Assembly: GCA_964540905.1 (NCBI GenBank)
Contig: CAZIOS010000009.1
Coordinates: 1-64,000 of the forward strand
DNA: 64,000 bases
Reading direction: 5' to 3'
Source of the DNA: VAYN01 sp964540905
GTDB lineage: Bacteria; Actinomycetota; Thermoleophilia; Solirubrobacterales; 70-9
The translations under genes were made by a program, and so were the position numbers. Below the pieces are notes generated by a model that was not told where the DNA came from, searched no databases, and saw only the letters and a list, made by a program, of their open reading frames with translations. Numbering within the stretch: position 1 is the first letter of the stretch; every line of letters begins with the position of its first letter. Shown here in pieces: positions 39,421 to 47,483 of this stretch.

Positions 39421-40398
39421 ATGCGGGAACCGCTCCGAGACCGCTTCGAGATCTCCCCCCAGCGCTACGCGCAGGTCACCGCCGTCGCCCTCGGCGCCCT
39501 GGCGCTGATCGTCCTCACCGGCGCCGCGGTGCGCCTCACGGACTCCGGGCTCGGCTGCCCCAACTGGCCCAAGTGCTACGGCGGCGTCACGCCGCCGCTC
39601 GAATCGCACGCCGTGATCGAGTACAGCAACCGCCTGCTGACCGGCTTCGTCGGCCTCGCCGTGATCGCCGCCAGCATCCTCGCCTGGTTCCGCAAGCCGT
39701 TCCGCTGGCATCTGGCGCTGTTCGGCGCCCTGCTGCCGCTGGGCGTGATCGGCCAGGCGATCCTCGGCGCCCTCGTCGTCGAGTACCACCTCGCCCCGGG
39801 CCTGGTGATGTCCCACTTCATCCTCTCGATGATGCTGCTCGACGCCGCCTTCGCGCTGGCCTGGTGCTCGCGCTATGAGCCTTGGCAGCGGCGTCGCTCC
39901 CACGACCGGCTCGGCGTCTGGGCGGTGCGGGCGCTGATCCCGTTCGGCCAGCTGACGATCCTCGCCGGGACGATCGCCACCGCCTCCGGGCCCCACGCCG
40001 GCGCGCACGCGGGACAGCTCGTCCACCGCTTCACCTTCGAGGGGCCGAAGACGCTGGAATGGGTGGTCCAGCGCCACGCCGCGATCGCCGCCGTCTACGG
40101 CTTCGCCGCGATCGCCGTCTGGTTCCTGCTGAGGCGACCCGGCGGCGACCGCCGGGCGCTGAGGCCGCTGACCGTCGTCCTCGGCCTGCTGGCGCTGCAG
40201 GGAGCGGTCGGCGGCCTGCAGTGGTATCTGAAACTTCCGACCGAGATCGTCTGGGTCCACATCGCGATCGCCACCGGCAACTGGTTGGCGATGCTCTGGA
40301 CCGTCGCCGCCGCCGGCCGGCTCGAGCCCCGGCAGGAGGCGGCGCCCGTCGGCGAGTCGCGCGAGCCCGCCGCCAGGGCACCCGCCGAGGCGCTCTAA
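39421..40398 (+). CDS. ctaA: Heme A synthase (COX15/CtaA family)
   Basis: The enzyme oxidises the C8 methyl of heme O to a formyl group. The 325-aa protein has eight TM segments, the paired-Cys loop after TM1 (DSGLGCPNWPKC), IEYSNRLLTGFVG where many homologues have E-x-x-HR, and conserved histidines in MSHFILSMMLLDAA, VQRHAAIAAVYG and WVHIAIATGNW. The His-to-Asn in the first motif is also known to me from other actinobacterial CtaA. ATG 39421. It serves the aa3 oxidase together with ctaB. Confidence 0.93.
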   Translation: MREPLRDRFEISPQRYAQVTAVALGALALIVLTGAAVRLTDSGLGCPNWPKCYGGVTPPLESHAVIEYSNRLLTGFVGLAVIAASILAWFRKPFRWHLALFGALLPLGVIGQAILGALVVEYHLAPGLVMSHFILSMMLLDAAFALAWCSRYEPWQRRRSHDRLGVWAVRALIPFGQLTILAGTIATASGPHAGAHAGQLVHRFTFEGPKTLEWVVQRHAAIAAVYGFAAIAVWFLLRRPGGDRRALRPLTVVLGLLALQGAVGGLQWYLKLPTEIVWVHIAIATGNWLAMLWTVAAAGRLEPRQEAAPVGESREPAARAPAEAL

Positions 40399-40425
40399 GC
40401 GCCGTCCTGGCGGCCCCGAGCCCCG

Positions 40426-41196
40426 ATGCTCGCCTTCGCCCCTTCGATCGCCTTCCTCAGCCTCGTGCAGGCCTGCCTGATCGGCCTCGCCCGGCCGGCC
40501 GTCAGCCCCCTGCTGGGACGGCTGCGCAGCGTCTGGTGGGCGCTGGTGCCGCCGCTCTCGATCGTCGTCGCAATCGCCGCGATCGCCCTCGACTCGGCCA
40601 GCGCCCACGCCCTCACCTACCTGGCTCTGGTAGCGGTGCCGCCGCTGGCGGCGCTGGCACTGGCGGCGATCGTCCGCGGCGGCCGTCCGGCCCTGGCCCT
40701 GGCGGTGGTGCCGCTCTTCGCCCTCGCCTGGGCCGCCCGCGGCGCCCTCGCGGGCCAGAGCGCGGCGCTGGCGCTCTCGGCCCTGGCCTGCGTCAGCCTC
40801 GGCTGGCTGCTCGCCTGCGTCGTCCCCGCCAGGTGGCTGAAGCTGGGGATCTACGCGATGGCGGCGATCGACACCTACCTGGTCGCCAGCGACCTCCTGC
40901 AGGCGCCCAACGCGGTCCTCAACGCCGTCTCCCCCGGCGGTCTGCCGCGGCTGCAGTTCGTCTCCTTCGGCTCCGCCGTGATGGGCTTCGGCGACATCTT
41001 CATCGCCGCCACCCTCGGCGCCCTGCTGGCGCACGATCGTCGCCTGCAGCTCCGCGGCACTTACCTCGCGATCGCCCTCTGCCTCGGCTTCGACCTGCTC
41101 TTCTTCGCCGTCGACGAGCTGCCGGCGACGGTGCCGATCGCGCTCACCCTCGCCCTACTGGAGCTGCAGGGGCGACGGCGGATCAGAGCTGGGTGA
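40426..41196 (+). CDS. Polytopic membrane protein with a GxGD motif (presenilin/SPP-like?)
   Basis: The 256-aa protein is almost entirely hydrophobic, with about nine TM segments. Helix 6 holds two aspartates (Asp149, Asp156 in AAIDTYLVASDLLQ), helix 7 contains MGFGDIFIAA (Gly187-Phe-Gly-Asp190) and the last helix carries PATVPIAL (233-240). The set D...GxGD...P-x-[AL]-L is the fingerprint of GxGD intramembrane aspartyl proteases, such as the archaeal presenilin homologue and signal peptide peptidase. No function is proven. It starts 28 nt after ctaA and overlaps the 3' end of the coiled-coil gene by 14 bp. Confidence 0.6.
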   Translation: MLAFAPSIAFLSLVQACLIGLARPAVSPLLGRLRSVWWALVPPLSIVVAIAAIALDSASAHALTYLALVAVPPLAALALAAIVRGGRPALALAVVPLFALAWAARGALAGQSAALALSALACVSLGWLLACVVPARWLKLGIYAMAAIDTYLVASDLLQAPNAVLNAVSPGGLPRLQFVSFGSAVMGFGDIFIAATLGALLAHDRRLQLRGTYLAIALCLGFDLLFFAVDELPATVPIALTLALLELQGRRRIRAG

Positions 41197-41482
41197 CGAG
41201 CAGGCCCATCGTGCCGACGAACCCGGTGACCATCACCGTGCAGATGCCGATCACCCCGTGGAGCATGGTCCGGTTCATCGCCGCGAACTTCTCGTCAATC
41301 CGATCGAACCGTTCGTCGATCCGCTCAAGGCGCCCGTCGATCCGATCGAGCCGCTTGTCGACCTGCTCGAAGCGTCTGTCGACCTGCTCGAAGCGTCTGT
41401 CGACGGCGGCGAAGCCGTCGTCGACGCGCCGGTTGAGGCCGTCAAGCCGGTCGTCGCTCCACATCTCTCTCACGACTGCCAT
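41183..41482 (-). CDS. Heptad-repeat coiled-coil protein with C-terminal TM helix
   Basis: The 99-aa protein has six consecutive 7-residue repeats (RRFEQVD, RRFEQVD, KRLDRID, GRLERID, ERFDRID, EKFAAMN) that form a strict coiled coil, followed by one TM helix (HGVIGICTVMVTGFVGTMGL). The first two repeats are an exact 21-bp DNA duplication at 41357-41398. Tail-anchored coiled coils of this form are common in bacteria with no known job. The ATG at 41482 lies in MAVVREMWSDDRLDGLNRRV; longer upstream readings lack protein character. Confidence 0.7.
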   Translation of the reverse strand: MAVVREMWSDDRLDGLNRRVDDGFAAVDRRFEQVDRRFEQVDKRLDRIDGRLERIDERFDRIDEKFAAMNRTMLHGVIGICTVMVTGFVGTMGLLVTQL

Positions 41483-41540
41483 GTTGCCAGACCAGCGGGC
41501 GAGATGTAACGAGTTGTCTGTGCATTGCAAGAGCTCTGGC

Positions 41541-41723
41541 TCAATTCCCACGCCGCTTGCGCGCAACCCAGCGGTATCCATGCCAGGCGCCCCAGCAGAC
41601 CAGCACAAGACCCCACAGCGCCCCCACCAGCGGCCGCGTCAGCAGCGTCACCACGATCACCGACGATGCCGCCACCGCGACGATCATCACCCACCTAAAC
41701 ACCGCCTCCTCGGAGATCCTCAT
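41541..41723 (-). CDS. Small two-TM membrane protein
   Basis: The 60-aa product (MRISEEAVFRWVMIVAVAAS..., ending GYRWVARKRRGN) has two hydrophobic helices and a basic tail. It lies alone between the coiled-coil gene and coxC on the same strand. I recognise no family. Its composition and clean start/stop make it a likely real gene. Confidence 0.5.
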   Translation of the reverse strand: MRISEEAVFRWVMIVAVAASSVIVVTLLTRPLVGALWGLVLVCWGAWHGYRWVARKRRGN

Positions 41724-41788
41724 CTCAGGCAGTCTGCCTCACGCACGGGCGCGAGGCCAGGGAGACGCGCCGGTTTGCAGGAGCCGCG

Positions 41789-42415
41789 CTAAAGGACGTA
41801 AACGGTAAGAAAGACGATGATCCACATGATGTCGACGAAGTGCCAGTAGATGCCCGGCACCTCGACGCCGAGATGGTCCTTCCCCTCCTCGCCGAAGTGG
41901 CCGCGGAAGGCGCGGATCGTGGCGAAGCTGAGCAGCATCAGGCCGACGAAGACGTGGGCGCCGTGGAGACCGGTGAGGCAGTAGAAGATCGAGCCGAACG
42001 AGAGGTCGCGGGCGCTGAAGCCGAGGTGCACGTACTCGTTCAGCTGGATGAAGAGGAAGGTCGCGCCCAGCATCCAGGTCAGCAGCAGTCCCAGCTTCAT
42101 CCCCTGGCGGTTGCCGCGGCGGATCGCCTCGAGGGCGTAGTGGATCGTGAAGCTGGAGGAGACGAGGATCGCCGTGTTGACGCCGGCGACGGCGACCGGC
42201 AGTTCGTAGGGGTGCGGCGGCCAGGCGGGCGGGTTGACGACGACGCGGAGGAAGAAGTAGGAGGCGAAGAAGGCCCCGAACAGCATCACCTCGGAGACGA
42301 TGAAGAGGAGGATGCCGAGCGTCTGTTTGTCCATCCGCGAGCTCTGGTTGGCCTCCGGCGGACCGTGGTGCTCGTCGGCGTGCCCGTGCCCGAGAGCGAC
42401 GGTTGCGCTCTCCAT
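41789..42415 (-). CDS. coxC: Cytochrome c oxidase subunit III
   Basis: The 208-aa protein has five TM segments and family landmarks LFIVSEVMLFGAFFASYFFL, FTIHYALEAIRRGN, GLHGAHVFVGLM and YWHFVDIMWIIVFLTVYVL. It is the short actinobacterial form and stabilises subunit I. Its ATG overlaps the stop of the preceding Usp-like gene (TGATG), so it is the last gene of the coxB-coxA-Usp-coxC operon. Confidence 0.95.
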   Translation of the reverse strand: MESATVALGHGHADEHHGPPEANQSSRMDKQTLGILLFIVSEVMLFGAFFASYFFLRVVVNPPAWPPHPYELPVAVAGVNTAILVSSSFTIHYALEAIRRGNRQGMKLGLLLTWMLGATFLFIQLNEYVHLGFSARDLSFGSIFYCLTGLHGAHVFVGLMLLSFATIRAFRGHFGEEGKDHLGVEVPGIYWHFVDIMWIIVFLTVYVL

Positions 42416-43290
42416 CAGGACCCCCCTCCCTCGGCGACGGCGGCGGCGACGGCGGCGGCCGGGCGGCCGACCTCGATGTGCTCGACCTGCTTCTCGGTGA
42501 TCTCGCGCACCCGCCCGATCAGGTCCTCCTCGAGCCAGCGCGAGCCCTCGCCGGCGAAGGTCGAGATCAGGACCTCGTCGATCCGGTAGTGCTCGATCGC
42601 GTTCTTGACCGCGAGGAAGGGATCGGGGCTCATCGGCTGGCCGGTCGCGTCGACGTCGGCGCGGTAGAGCTCGGCCAGGGTGGAGGCGAGGTCGCGGACG
42701 ATCTCCGCCTCGCCGACGCCCTCGGCGCGGGGGCAGATGATCGTGTAGCGGTGCGGTTGGCCGGCGGCGCGCTCCTTGAGCCGGTTGACCAGGTCCGGGG
42801 TCGCCACGGTCTTGGTGGCGACGACGAGGGTGTGGATCAGGTCCAGTCGGATCGCGTCGTCTTCGATCCGGACCGGGATGTGGGTGAACTTCGTATCCGG
42901 TTCGACCCGCTCGCGGACCCACTCGACCAGGTCGCGGCGGGTGAAGCCGAAGCGATCGTCGTAGAGGCTGGAGAAGAGGATCTCGCCCGGTTCGTGGGCG
43001 CGGACGGCGTCGGTCGCCGCCAGCCATGGCTCCGGGTCCATCACCTCGCCGACCGAGTCGATGCCGAACTCGCTCAGCACCGACATCGTCACCTCGACCC
43101 GGGCGCGGGCGGCTTCGCGCAGCTCGCCGGAGTCGATCAGCTGCCCGACCGAGGGCTGGTTCTGCGGCGCCGCGACGACGACGCTGGAGACCCTGCCCTG
43201 GCGCTCGCGCACGGCCTGCAGCAGTTTGCGACCGCCGGCGACCTCGTTGAGGAAGACCAGCAGCGGCCGGTCCTCGGCGACGGCGCTCAC
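42415..43290 (-). CDS. Tandem Usp-like protein inserted in the aa3 oxidase operon
   Basis: The 291-aa soluble protein contains two similar alpha/beta halves. The first opens LLVFLNEVAGGRKLLQAVRE and has EILFSSLYDDRFGFTRRDLV; the second opens LVVATKTVATPDLVNRLKER and has EVLISTFAGEGSRWLEEDLI. The order of strands and helices resembles universal stress proteins or the C-terminal domain of some permeases. It overlaps both neighbours (GTGA with coxA, TGATG with coxC), so it is made together with the oxidase. An Ala/Gly tail closes it. A regulatory or assembly role is inference. Confidence 0.7.
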   Translation of the reverse strand: MSAVAEDRPLLVFLNEVAGGRKLLQAVRERQGRVSSVVVAAPQNQPSVGQLIDSGELREAARARVEVTMSVLSEFGIDSVGEVMDPEPWLAATDAVRAHEPGEILFSSLYDDRFGFTRRDLVEWVRERVEPDTKFTHIPVRIEDDAIRLDLIHTLVVATKTVATPDLVNRLKERAAGQPHRYTIICPRAEGVGEAEIVRDLASTLAELYRADVDATGQPMSPDPFLAVKNAIEHYRIDEVLISTFAGEGSRWLEEDLIGRVREITEKQVEHIEVGRPAAAVAAAVAEGGGS

Positions 43291-45191
43291 GTCGAGCCCA
43301 CCACGCTCGGCTCGGCCGCCGGGACCTCGGCGCCTTCGCCGGACATGATCGCGTGGCGGGCGCCCGGGACCCCGTACTCGTAGGGACCGCCGACCACACG
43401 CGGGATCTCGTCGAAGTTGAAGATCGGCGGCGGCGAGGAGACCTGCCACTCGATCGAGTTGGCGCGCCAGGGGTTGGCCTCGGCGCGCGGGCCGAAGCGC
43501 CAGCTGACGATCATGTTGTAGAGGAAGACGAGCTGGACGGCGCCGAGCATGAAGGCGAAGCAGCTGATCAGCAGGTTCCAGTTGCCGAACTGGCTGGCGT
43601 AGTCGGCGACCCGCCGCGGCATCCCGTCCATCCCGATCCAGTGCATCGGGATGAAGGTCCCCCAGGTGCAGACCAGGGTGCCCCAGAAGTGAACCCGGCC
43701 AAGTTTCTCGTCGTACATGCGCCCGGTGATCTTCGGAAACCAGTGGTAGATGCCGGCGAAGATCGTGAAGACCGAGCCGCCGAAGAGCACGAAGTGGATG
43801 TGGGCGACGATGAAGTAGGTGTCGGAGACGTGGATGTCGATCGGCACCATGCCGAGCATGACCCCGCTGATGCCGCCGATCGTGAAGGTGACGATGAAGG
43901 CGAGCGCGAACAGCATCGAGGTCGATTTGGTGTGGATCTTGCCGAAGTAGAGCGTCCCCAGCCAGGAGAAGATCTTGATCCCGGTCGGCACCGCGATCAG
44001 CAGCGTGGTGAACATCATCGGCACCCGCAGCCACGAGAACATGCCGGCGACGAACATGTGATGGGCCCAGACCGAGTAGCTGAGGACGACGATCCCGATC
44101 AAGGCAAGGGCCATGAGGCGGTAGCCGAAGATCGGCTTGCGGGCATGGGTGGAGATGACCTCGCTGATGATCCCGAAGCCGGGCAGCATCATGATGTAGA
44201 CGGCTGGGTGCGAGTAGAACCAGAAGATGTGCTGGTAGCTGATCACGTCGCCACCGCCGCCGAACTGGAAGAAGTTGGTGTGGAGGATGCGGTCGAAGAG
44301 GACCATGAACTGGGCGCCGGCGATGAACGGGGTCGCGGCGACCACCAGCAGCGAGGTCGAGAGGTTGGCCCAGACCAGCAGCGGCATCCGCCAGAAGGTC
44401 ATCCCCGGCGCCCGCATGGTGATGATCGTAACCAGGAAGTTGAGCGCGGTGGCGATCGAGGAGGCGCCGGCGAACTGGACGCCGAGGTTGAAGAAGGACT
44501 GCCCGAGCGGGGCGCCGGTGGAGAGCGGCGCGTAGCCGGTCCAGCCGGCGTCGAAGGCGCCGCCGGGGGCGAGGAAGCTGCCGATGAAGAGCAGGCCGGC
44601 CAGCGGCAGCATCCAGAAGCTGAGCGCGTTGAGGCGCGGGAAGGCCATGTCCGGGGCGCCGATCATCAGCGGCAGCACGTAGTTGGCGATGCCGGCGAAG
44701 ACCGGGATCACGAAGACGAAGATCATCAGCACCGCGTGGGTGGAGAAGAGGCTGTTGTAGGTGCTGGCGTCGACGATCTGGGTGCCCGGCTGCGCCAGCT
44801 CGGCCCGGATCAGCATCGCCATCAGCCCGCCCACGAAGAAGAAGAAGAAGGTGGTGCAGATGTACTGGATGCCGATCACCTTGTGATCGGTGTTGAAGCG
44901 GAAGTAGTCCCGCCAGCTCTTGGCGCCGTGCTGGGAGTGGTCGTCGGGGATCGTCGGCATCCCGGCGGCCCAGCGCAGCCAGTAGTCGAAGCAGCCGAAG
45001 CCGGCGAGGAAGCCGAGCGGGGCGAGGATCAGCGGCACGACCACGTGCGGGTAGCCGGTCTGTTCGGTCTGGTAGAGCGGCAGACCGGAGATCGCGCGCA
45101 GCGCGATCACCAGGCCGAAGCCGAATGCGGCGAAGGCGAGGGCGCCGAGCCCGCCTCGAATCCAACCCGGTCGCTTGATCGCTGCCAGCAT
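43287..45191 (-). CDS. coxA: Cytochrome c oxidase subunit I (aa3 type)
   Basis: The 634-aa protein has every catalytic ligand: heme a His152 (STHAVLM) and His466, heme a3 His464 (VAHIHFV), CuB His328 (SHPAVY), His377 and His378 (WAHHMF), cross-linked Tyr332 and K-channel Lys406 (PTGIKIF). It is the oxygen-reducing, proton-pumping core. About 100 residues precede the usual N-terminus and hold two extra TM helices (12-35 and 50-72). The ATG overlaps the stop of a 9-codon leader ORF, and the stop overlaps the Usp-like gene. It is the intact counterpart of the ligand-free homologue at 35063. Confidence 0.97.
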   Translation of the reverse strand: MLAAIKRPGWIRGGLGALAFAAFGFGLVIALRAISGLPLYQTEQTGYPHVVVPLILAPLGFLAGFGCFDYWLRWAAGMPTIPDDHSQHGAKSWRDYFRFNTDHKVIGIQYICTTFFFFFVGGLMAMLIRAELAQPGTQIVDASTYNSLFSTHAVLMIFVFVIPVFAGIANYVLPLMIGAPDMAFPRLNALSFWMLPLAGLLFIGSFLAPGGAFDAGWTGYAPLSTGAPLGQSFFNLGVQFAGASSIATALNFLVTIITMRAPGMTFWRMPLLVWANLSTSLLVVAATPFIAGAQFMVLFDRILHTNFFQFGGGGDVISYQHIFWFYSHPAVYIMMLPGFGIISEVISTHARKPIFGYRLMALALIGIVVLSYSVWAHHMFVAGMFSWLRVPMMFTTLLIAVPTGIKIFSWLGTLYFGKIHTKSTSMLFALAFIVTFTIGGISGVMLGMVPIDIHVSDTYFIVAHIHFVLFGGSVFTIFAGIYHWFPKITGRMYDEKLGRVHFWGTLVCTWGTFIPMHWIGMDGMPRRVADYASQFGNWNLLISCFAFMLGAVQLVFLYNMIVSWRFGPRAEANPWRANSIEWQVSSPPPIFNFDEIPRVVGGPYEYGVPGARHAIMSGEGAEVPAAEPSVVGST

Positions 45192-45220
45192 CAGGCGTGC
45201 GAGGTCGTGCGGTTGGTCAT
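45191..45220 (-). CDS. Nine-codon leader ORF coupled to coxA
   Basis: ATG 45220 begins MTNRTTSHA and stops at TGA 45193-45191, overlapping the coxA ATG (TGATG). GGAGG lies 5 nt upstream of the mini-ORF; coxA itself has no ribosome site of its own. Ribosomes finishing the leader could re-initiate at coxA. An alternative is that these bases are simply the coxA leader and the ATG is coincidental, or that a frameshift hides a longer coxA N-terminus. Confidence 0.5.
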   Translation of the reverse strand: MTNRTTSHA

Positions 45221-45231
45221 CTCAGCCTCCA

Positions 45232-46026
45232 TTATGCCCCGCCCGCGGTCAGGGGTTCGACGGGGTTGGTTTCGGTGTCCTGCTTGATCGTCGCCATCTC
45301 CGCAGAGGGGACTTTTTCCTTCAGCCCGGATACCCATTCCTGAAATTTCGCCGGCGACTCGACCACCACTTTCGCCCGCATCGAGGCGTGGCCGAAGCCG
45401 CAGAGCTCAGTGCAGATCAGCTGGTAGGTCCCGATCCTGTCGGGGGTGACGATCGCGGTCGTCGTGATCCCGGGGACGTTGTCTTTCTTGATCCGCCACT
45501 GCGGCACCCAGAACGAGTGGATCACGTCCATCGAGTGCATCTTGAAGGTGATCTGGCGGTTGACCGGCACGCGCAGTTCGCCCTCCACGTAGGCGTTGCC
45601 TTTGCCCGGGTAGCCGAAGCTCCAGGCGTACTGCTGGGAGAAGACGTCGACCGTCATCGCGCCCTTGACCGGTTCTTCGATTTCGTTCAGGACTTTCCAG
45701 CTGTAGCCACCGCCGAAGAGAACGATGATCGTCGGGATCAGGGTCCAGGCGACCTCGAGCCGGGTGTTGCCGTGGATCGGCTCGCCGTCGGATTCGTCGC
45801 CCGGCTTGGCTTTGAATTTCCACAGCGCGTAGAAGAGCATCACGATCACCAGCGAGAAGACGAAGGCGGAGATCACGATCATGATGTTGAGCAGATCGTC
45901 GATCTTCGGCGCCGCCGTCGAGGCCTCCTGGCCGTCCCAGTTGATCGAGAGCATCACCGCGGAGATCGCCGCCGCCAGGGCAACGGTGGCAGCGAGCATC
46001 TTCACTATCGGGAGGCGGCCGTACAT
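45232..46026 (-). CDS. coxB: Cytochrome c oxidase subunit II with intact CuA site
   Basis: The 264-aa protein has a signal/TM segment, a second TM (48-70) and a cupredoxin domain with HGNTRLEVAWTLIPTIIV and the complete CuA ligand set: His170 (MDVIHSFWVP), Cys205, Cys209, His213 and Met216 (CTELCGFGHASM). It accepts electrons from cytochrome c. First gene of the minus-strand coxB-coxA-Usp-coxC operon; TAGAAT lies 12 nt before ATG 46026. It provides the internal control for the CuA-less homologue at 34365. Confidence 0.97.
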   Translation of the reverse strand: MYGRLPIVKMLAATVALAAAISAVMLSINWDGQEASTAAPKIDDLLNIMIVISAFVFSLVIVMLFYALWKFKAKPGDESDGEPIHGNTRLEVAWTLIPTIIVLFGGGYSWKVLNEIEEPVKGAMTVDVFSQQYAWSFGYPGKGNAYVEGELRVPVNRQITFKMHSMDVIHSFWVPQWRIKKDNVPGITTTAIVTPDRIGTYQLICTELCGFGHASMRAKVVVESPAKFQEWVSGLKEKVPSAEMATIKQDTETNPVEPLTAGGA

Positions 46027-46090
46027 GAGGCGGCGGGCATTCTATTGAAGCGGCGGCCGGAGGTTTTCCGCCCCCAGGTGACGCTTGGCA

Positions 46091-47452
46091 CTAGCTCGAC
46101 GGAAGCGGCAGGCCGTCCAGCTCCGCGGCCGCGGCGGCGAGCACGCCGCGCGCCACTCCCTCCCAGCTCCACAGCCGCCCGACCGTCCCGACCAGCGTCG
46201 CGCGGGCGCTCTCGCGCCGCGCCGGCGGCAGCGCCAGCCAGGCGCCGAGCCGGTCGGCGATCGCCGTCACGGCGCCGGCGTCGACCGGGAACGAGGTCAG
46301 CCGGCCCACCTCCGGCGGCAGCGCCGCGGCGAGCTGGCGCGAGACCTCGAGCATCCCCGAGTGCCCGGCCGAGACCGGCAGCGCCCCGCAGGCGGCGGCC
46401 TCGGCGGCGACCATCCCGAAGGCCTCGGGGAAGGTGCTGGGCATGACCAGGGCCTCGGCGGTGGGGAGCAGGTCGGCGACCTCGTCGTGCTCGAGCCGGC
46501 CGACGAACTCGACCGAGCCGGCCGCGGCCCGCGCCGCCTCCGCGTAGCCGGGGGGTGGGTCGGCGAGAAACGCCGAGAGGATCGGCAGCGGCCGCTCCTC
46601 GCCCGCTTCGAGGGCCCAGCCCAATCGCGCGATCTCACGAGCGTCGCCCAGGTCGCCGTGCTCCAGGGCGACCAGCAGCCTGCGCAGCGCCTCCTCGTAC
46701 TCGCCGAACCCCGCGATCTTCAGCTCGGCCTCGGGGTGCTTGGCCCTGACCAGTGGCCAGGCGGCCAGCAGCAGATCGACCCCCTTGGAGACGATCAGCT
46801 TGCCGACGAAGGCAACCAAGGGACGGCGCTCGCCGTCCGGGCGGAATCTGGTGGTGTCGACTCCTGGCGGGCCGAGGCGGGTCTTGTCTTTGAGATCGGG
46901 CAGTTCCGGCAGGACGGCCCAGAGAGAGCGGGCGGTGTGGGCGGAGCCGACGAGGACGCCGGCGGCCGCCTCCATCCCCTCGCGGGCGTAGGGCAGGAAG
47001 CGGGGGTTCGGTTTGACCGTGTACTCCAGCGCCGAGCCGTGGATCTTGGCGGCGANNNNNNNNNNNNNNNNNNNNNNNNNNNNNNNNNNNNNNNNNNNNN
47101 NNNNNNNNNNNNNNNNNNNNNNNNNNNNNNNNNNNNNNNNNNNNNNNNNNNNNNNGGCGGCGACCTCGCGCGCGGCGGCGACGTTGGCCTCGAGGTAGCG
47201 GTCGAGCTCGGCCTCGCTCAGCTCCGGGAATGCCTTGACCTCGAAACCCTCGTAGGGGTCCTTGACGTAGACCGGCAGCAGCCCGTGGATGTCGGGGTTG
47301 TGGATCTCGACTCCCTCCAGCTCCACCTCGCGGTCCTGGCAGAGCAGATGGACCTCGTGGCCGAGCCGGGCCAACGCCAGCGCCAGGTTGGCGTTGTAGA
47401 TGTTGCTGCCGGTGCCGCGCAGCATGTAGCCGTGGAAGATCAGCACCCGCAT
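46091..47452 (-). CDS. GT4-family glycosyltransferase (interrupted by assembly gap)
   Basis: The gene starts MRVLIFHGYMLRGTGSNIYN and, after the gap, has VAFVGKLIVSKGVDLLLAAW, ELKIAGFGEYEEALRR and the family's acidic motif PEAFGMVAAEAAACGALPVS (E-x7-E). GT4 enzymes transfer sugars from nucleotide-sugar donors with retention. The 100 N at 47056-47155 replace an unknown length of the N-terminal acceptor domain; both flanks happen to read in one frame. ATG 47452 is preferred to TTG 47464. The nearest functional neighbours do not reveal the acceptor. Confidence 0.85.
   Translation of the reverse strand: MRVLIFHGYMLRGTGSNIYNANLALALARLGHEVHLLCQDREVELEGVEIHNPDIHGLLPVYVKDPYEGFEVKAFPELSEAELDRYLEANVAAAREVAAXXXXXXXXXXXXXXXXXXXXXXXXXXXXXXXXXXAAKIHGSALEYTVKPNPRFLPYAREGMEAAAGVLVGSAHTARSLWAVLPELPDLKDKTRLGPPGVDTTRFRPDGERRPLVAFVGKLIVSKGVDLLLAAWPLVRAKHPEAELKIAGFGEYEEALRRLLVALEHGDLGDAREIARLGWALEAGEERPLPILSAFLADPPPGYAEAARAAAGSVEFVGRLEHDEVADLLPTAEALVMPSTFPEAFGMVAAEAAACGALPVSAGHSGMLEVSRQLAAALPPEVGRLTSFPVDAGAVTAIADRLGAWLALPPARRESARATLVGTVGRLWSWEGVARGVLAAAAAELDGLPLPSS
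47056..47155. other. Assembly gap (100 N)
   Basis: Exactly 100 undetermined bases lie inside the GT4 glycosyltransferase gene. The round number marks a scaffold join of unknown true size. Confidence 0.99.
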
Positions 47453-47483
47453 CGTGCCGCCCAAGCTATTAGTCTCCCCGGCG

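Noticed and set aside
41357..41398. Considered as a short CRISPR-like or other repeat array
   Set aside because: Only two copies, directly adjacent, and coding for coiled-coil heptads. No CRISPR array was seen anywhere in the window.
43353..45287. 644-codon plus-strand frame opposite coxA
   Set aside because: Low-complexity Asp/Glu/His-rich shadow of coxA; no start signal.
47056..47155. Apparent in-frame continuation through the N run
   Set aside because: The 100 N are a placeholder; agreement of frames on both sides may be chance, so the gene is reported with an unknown segment.
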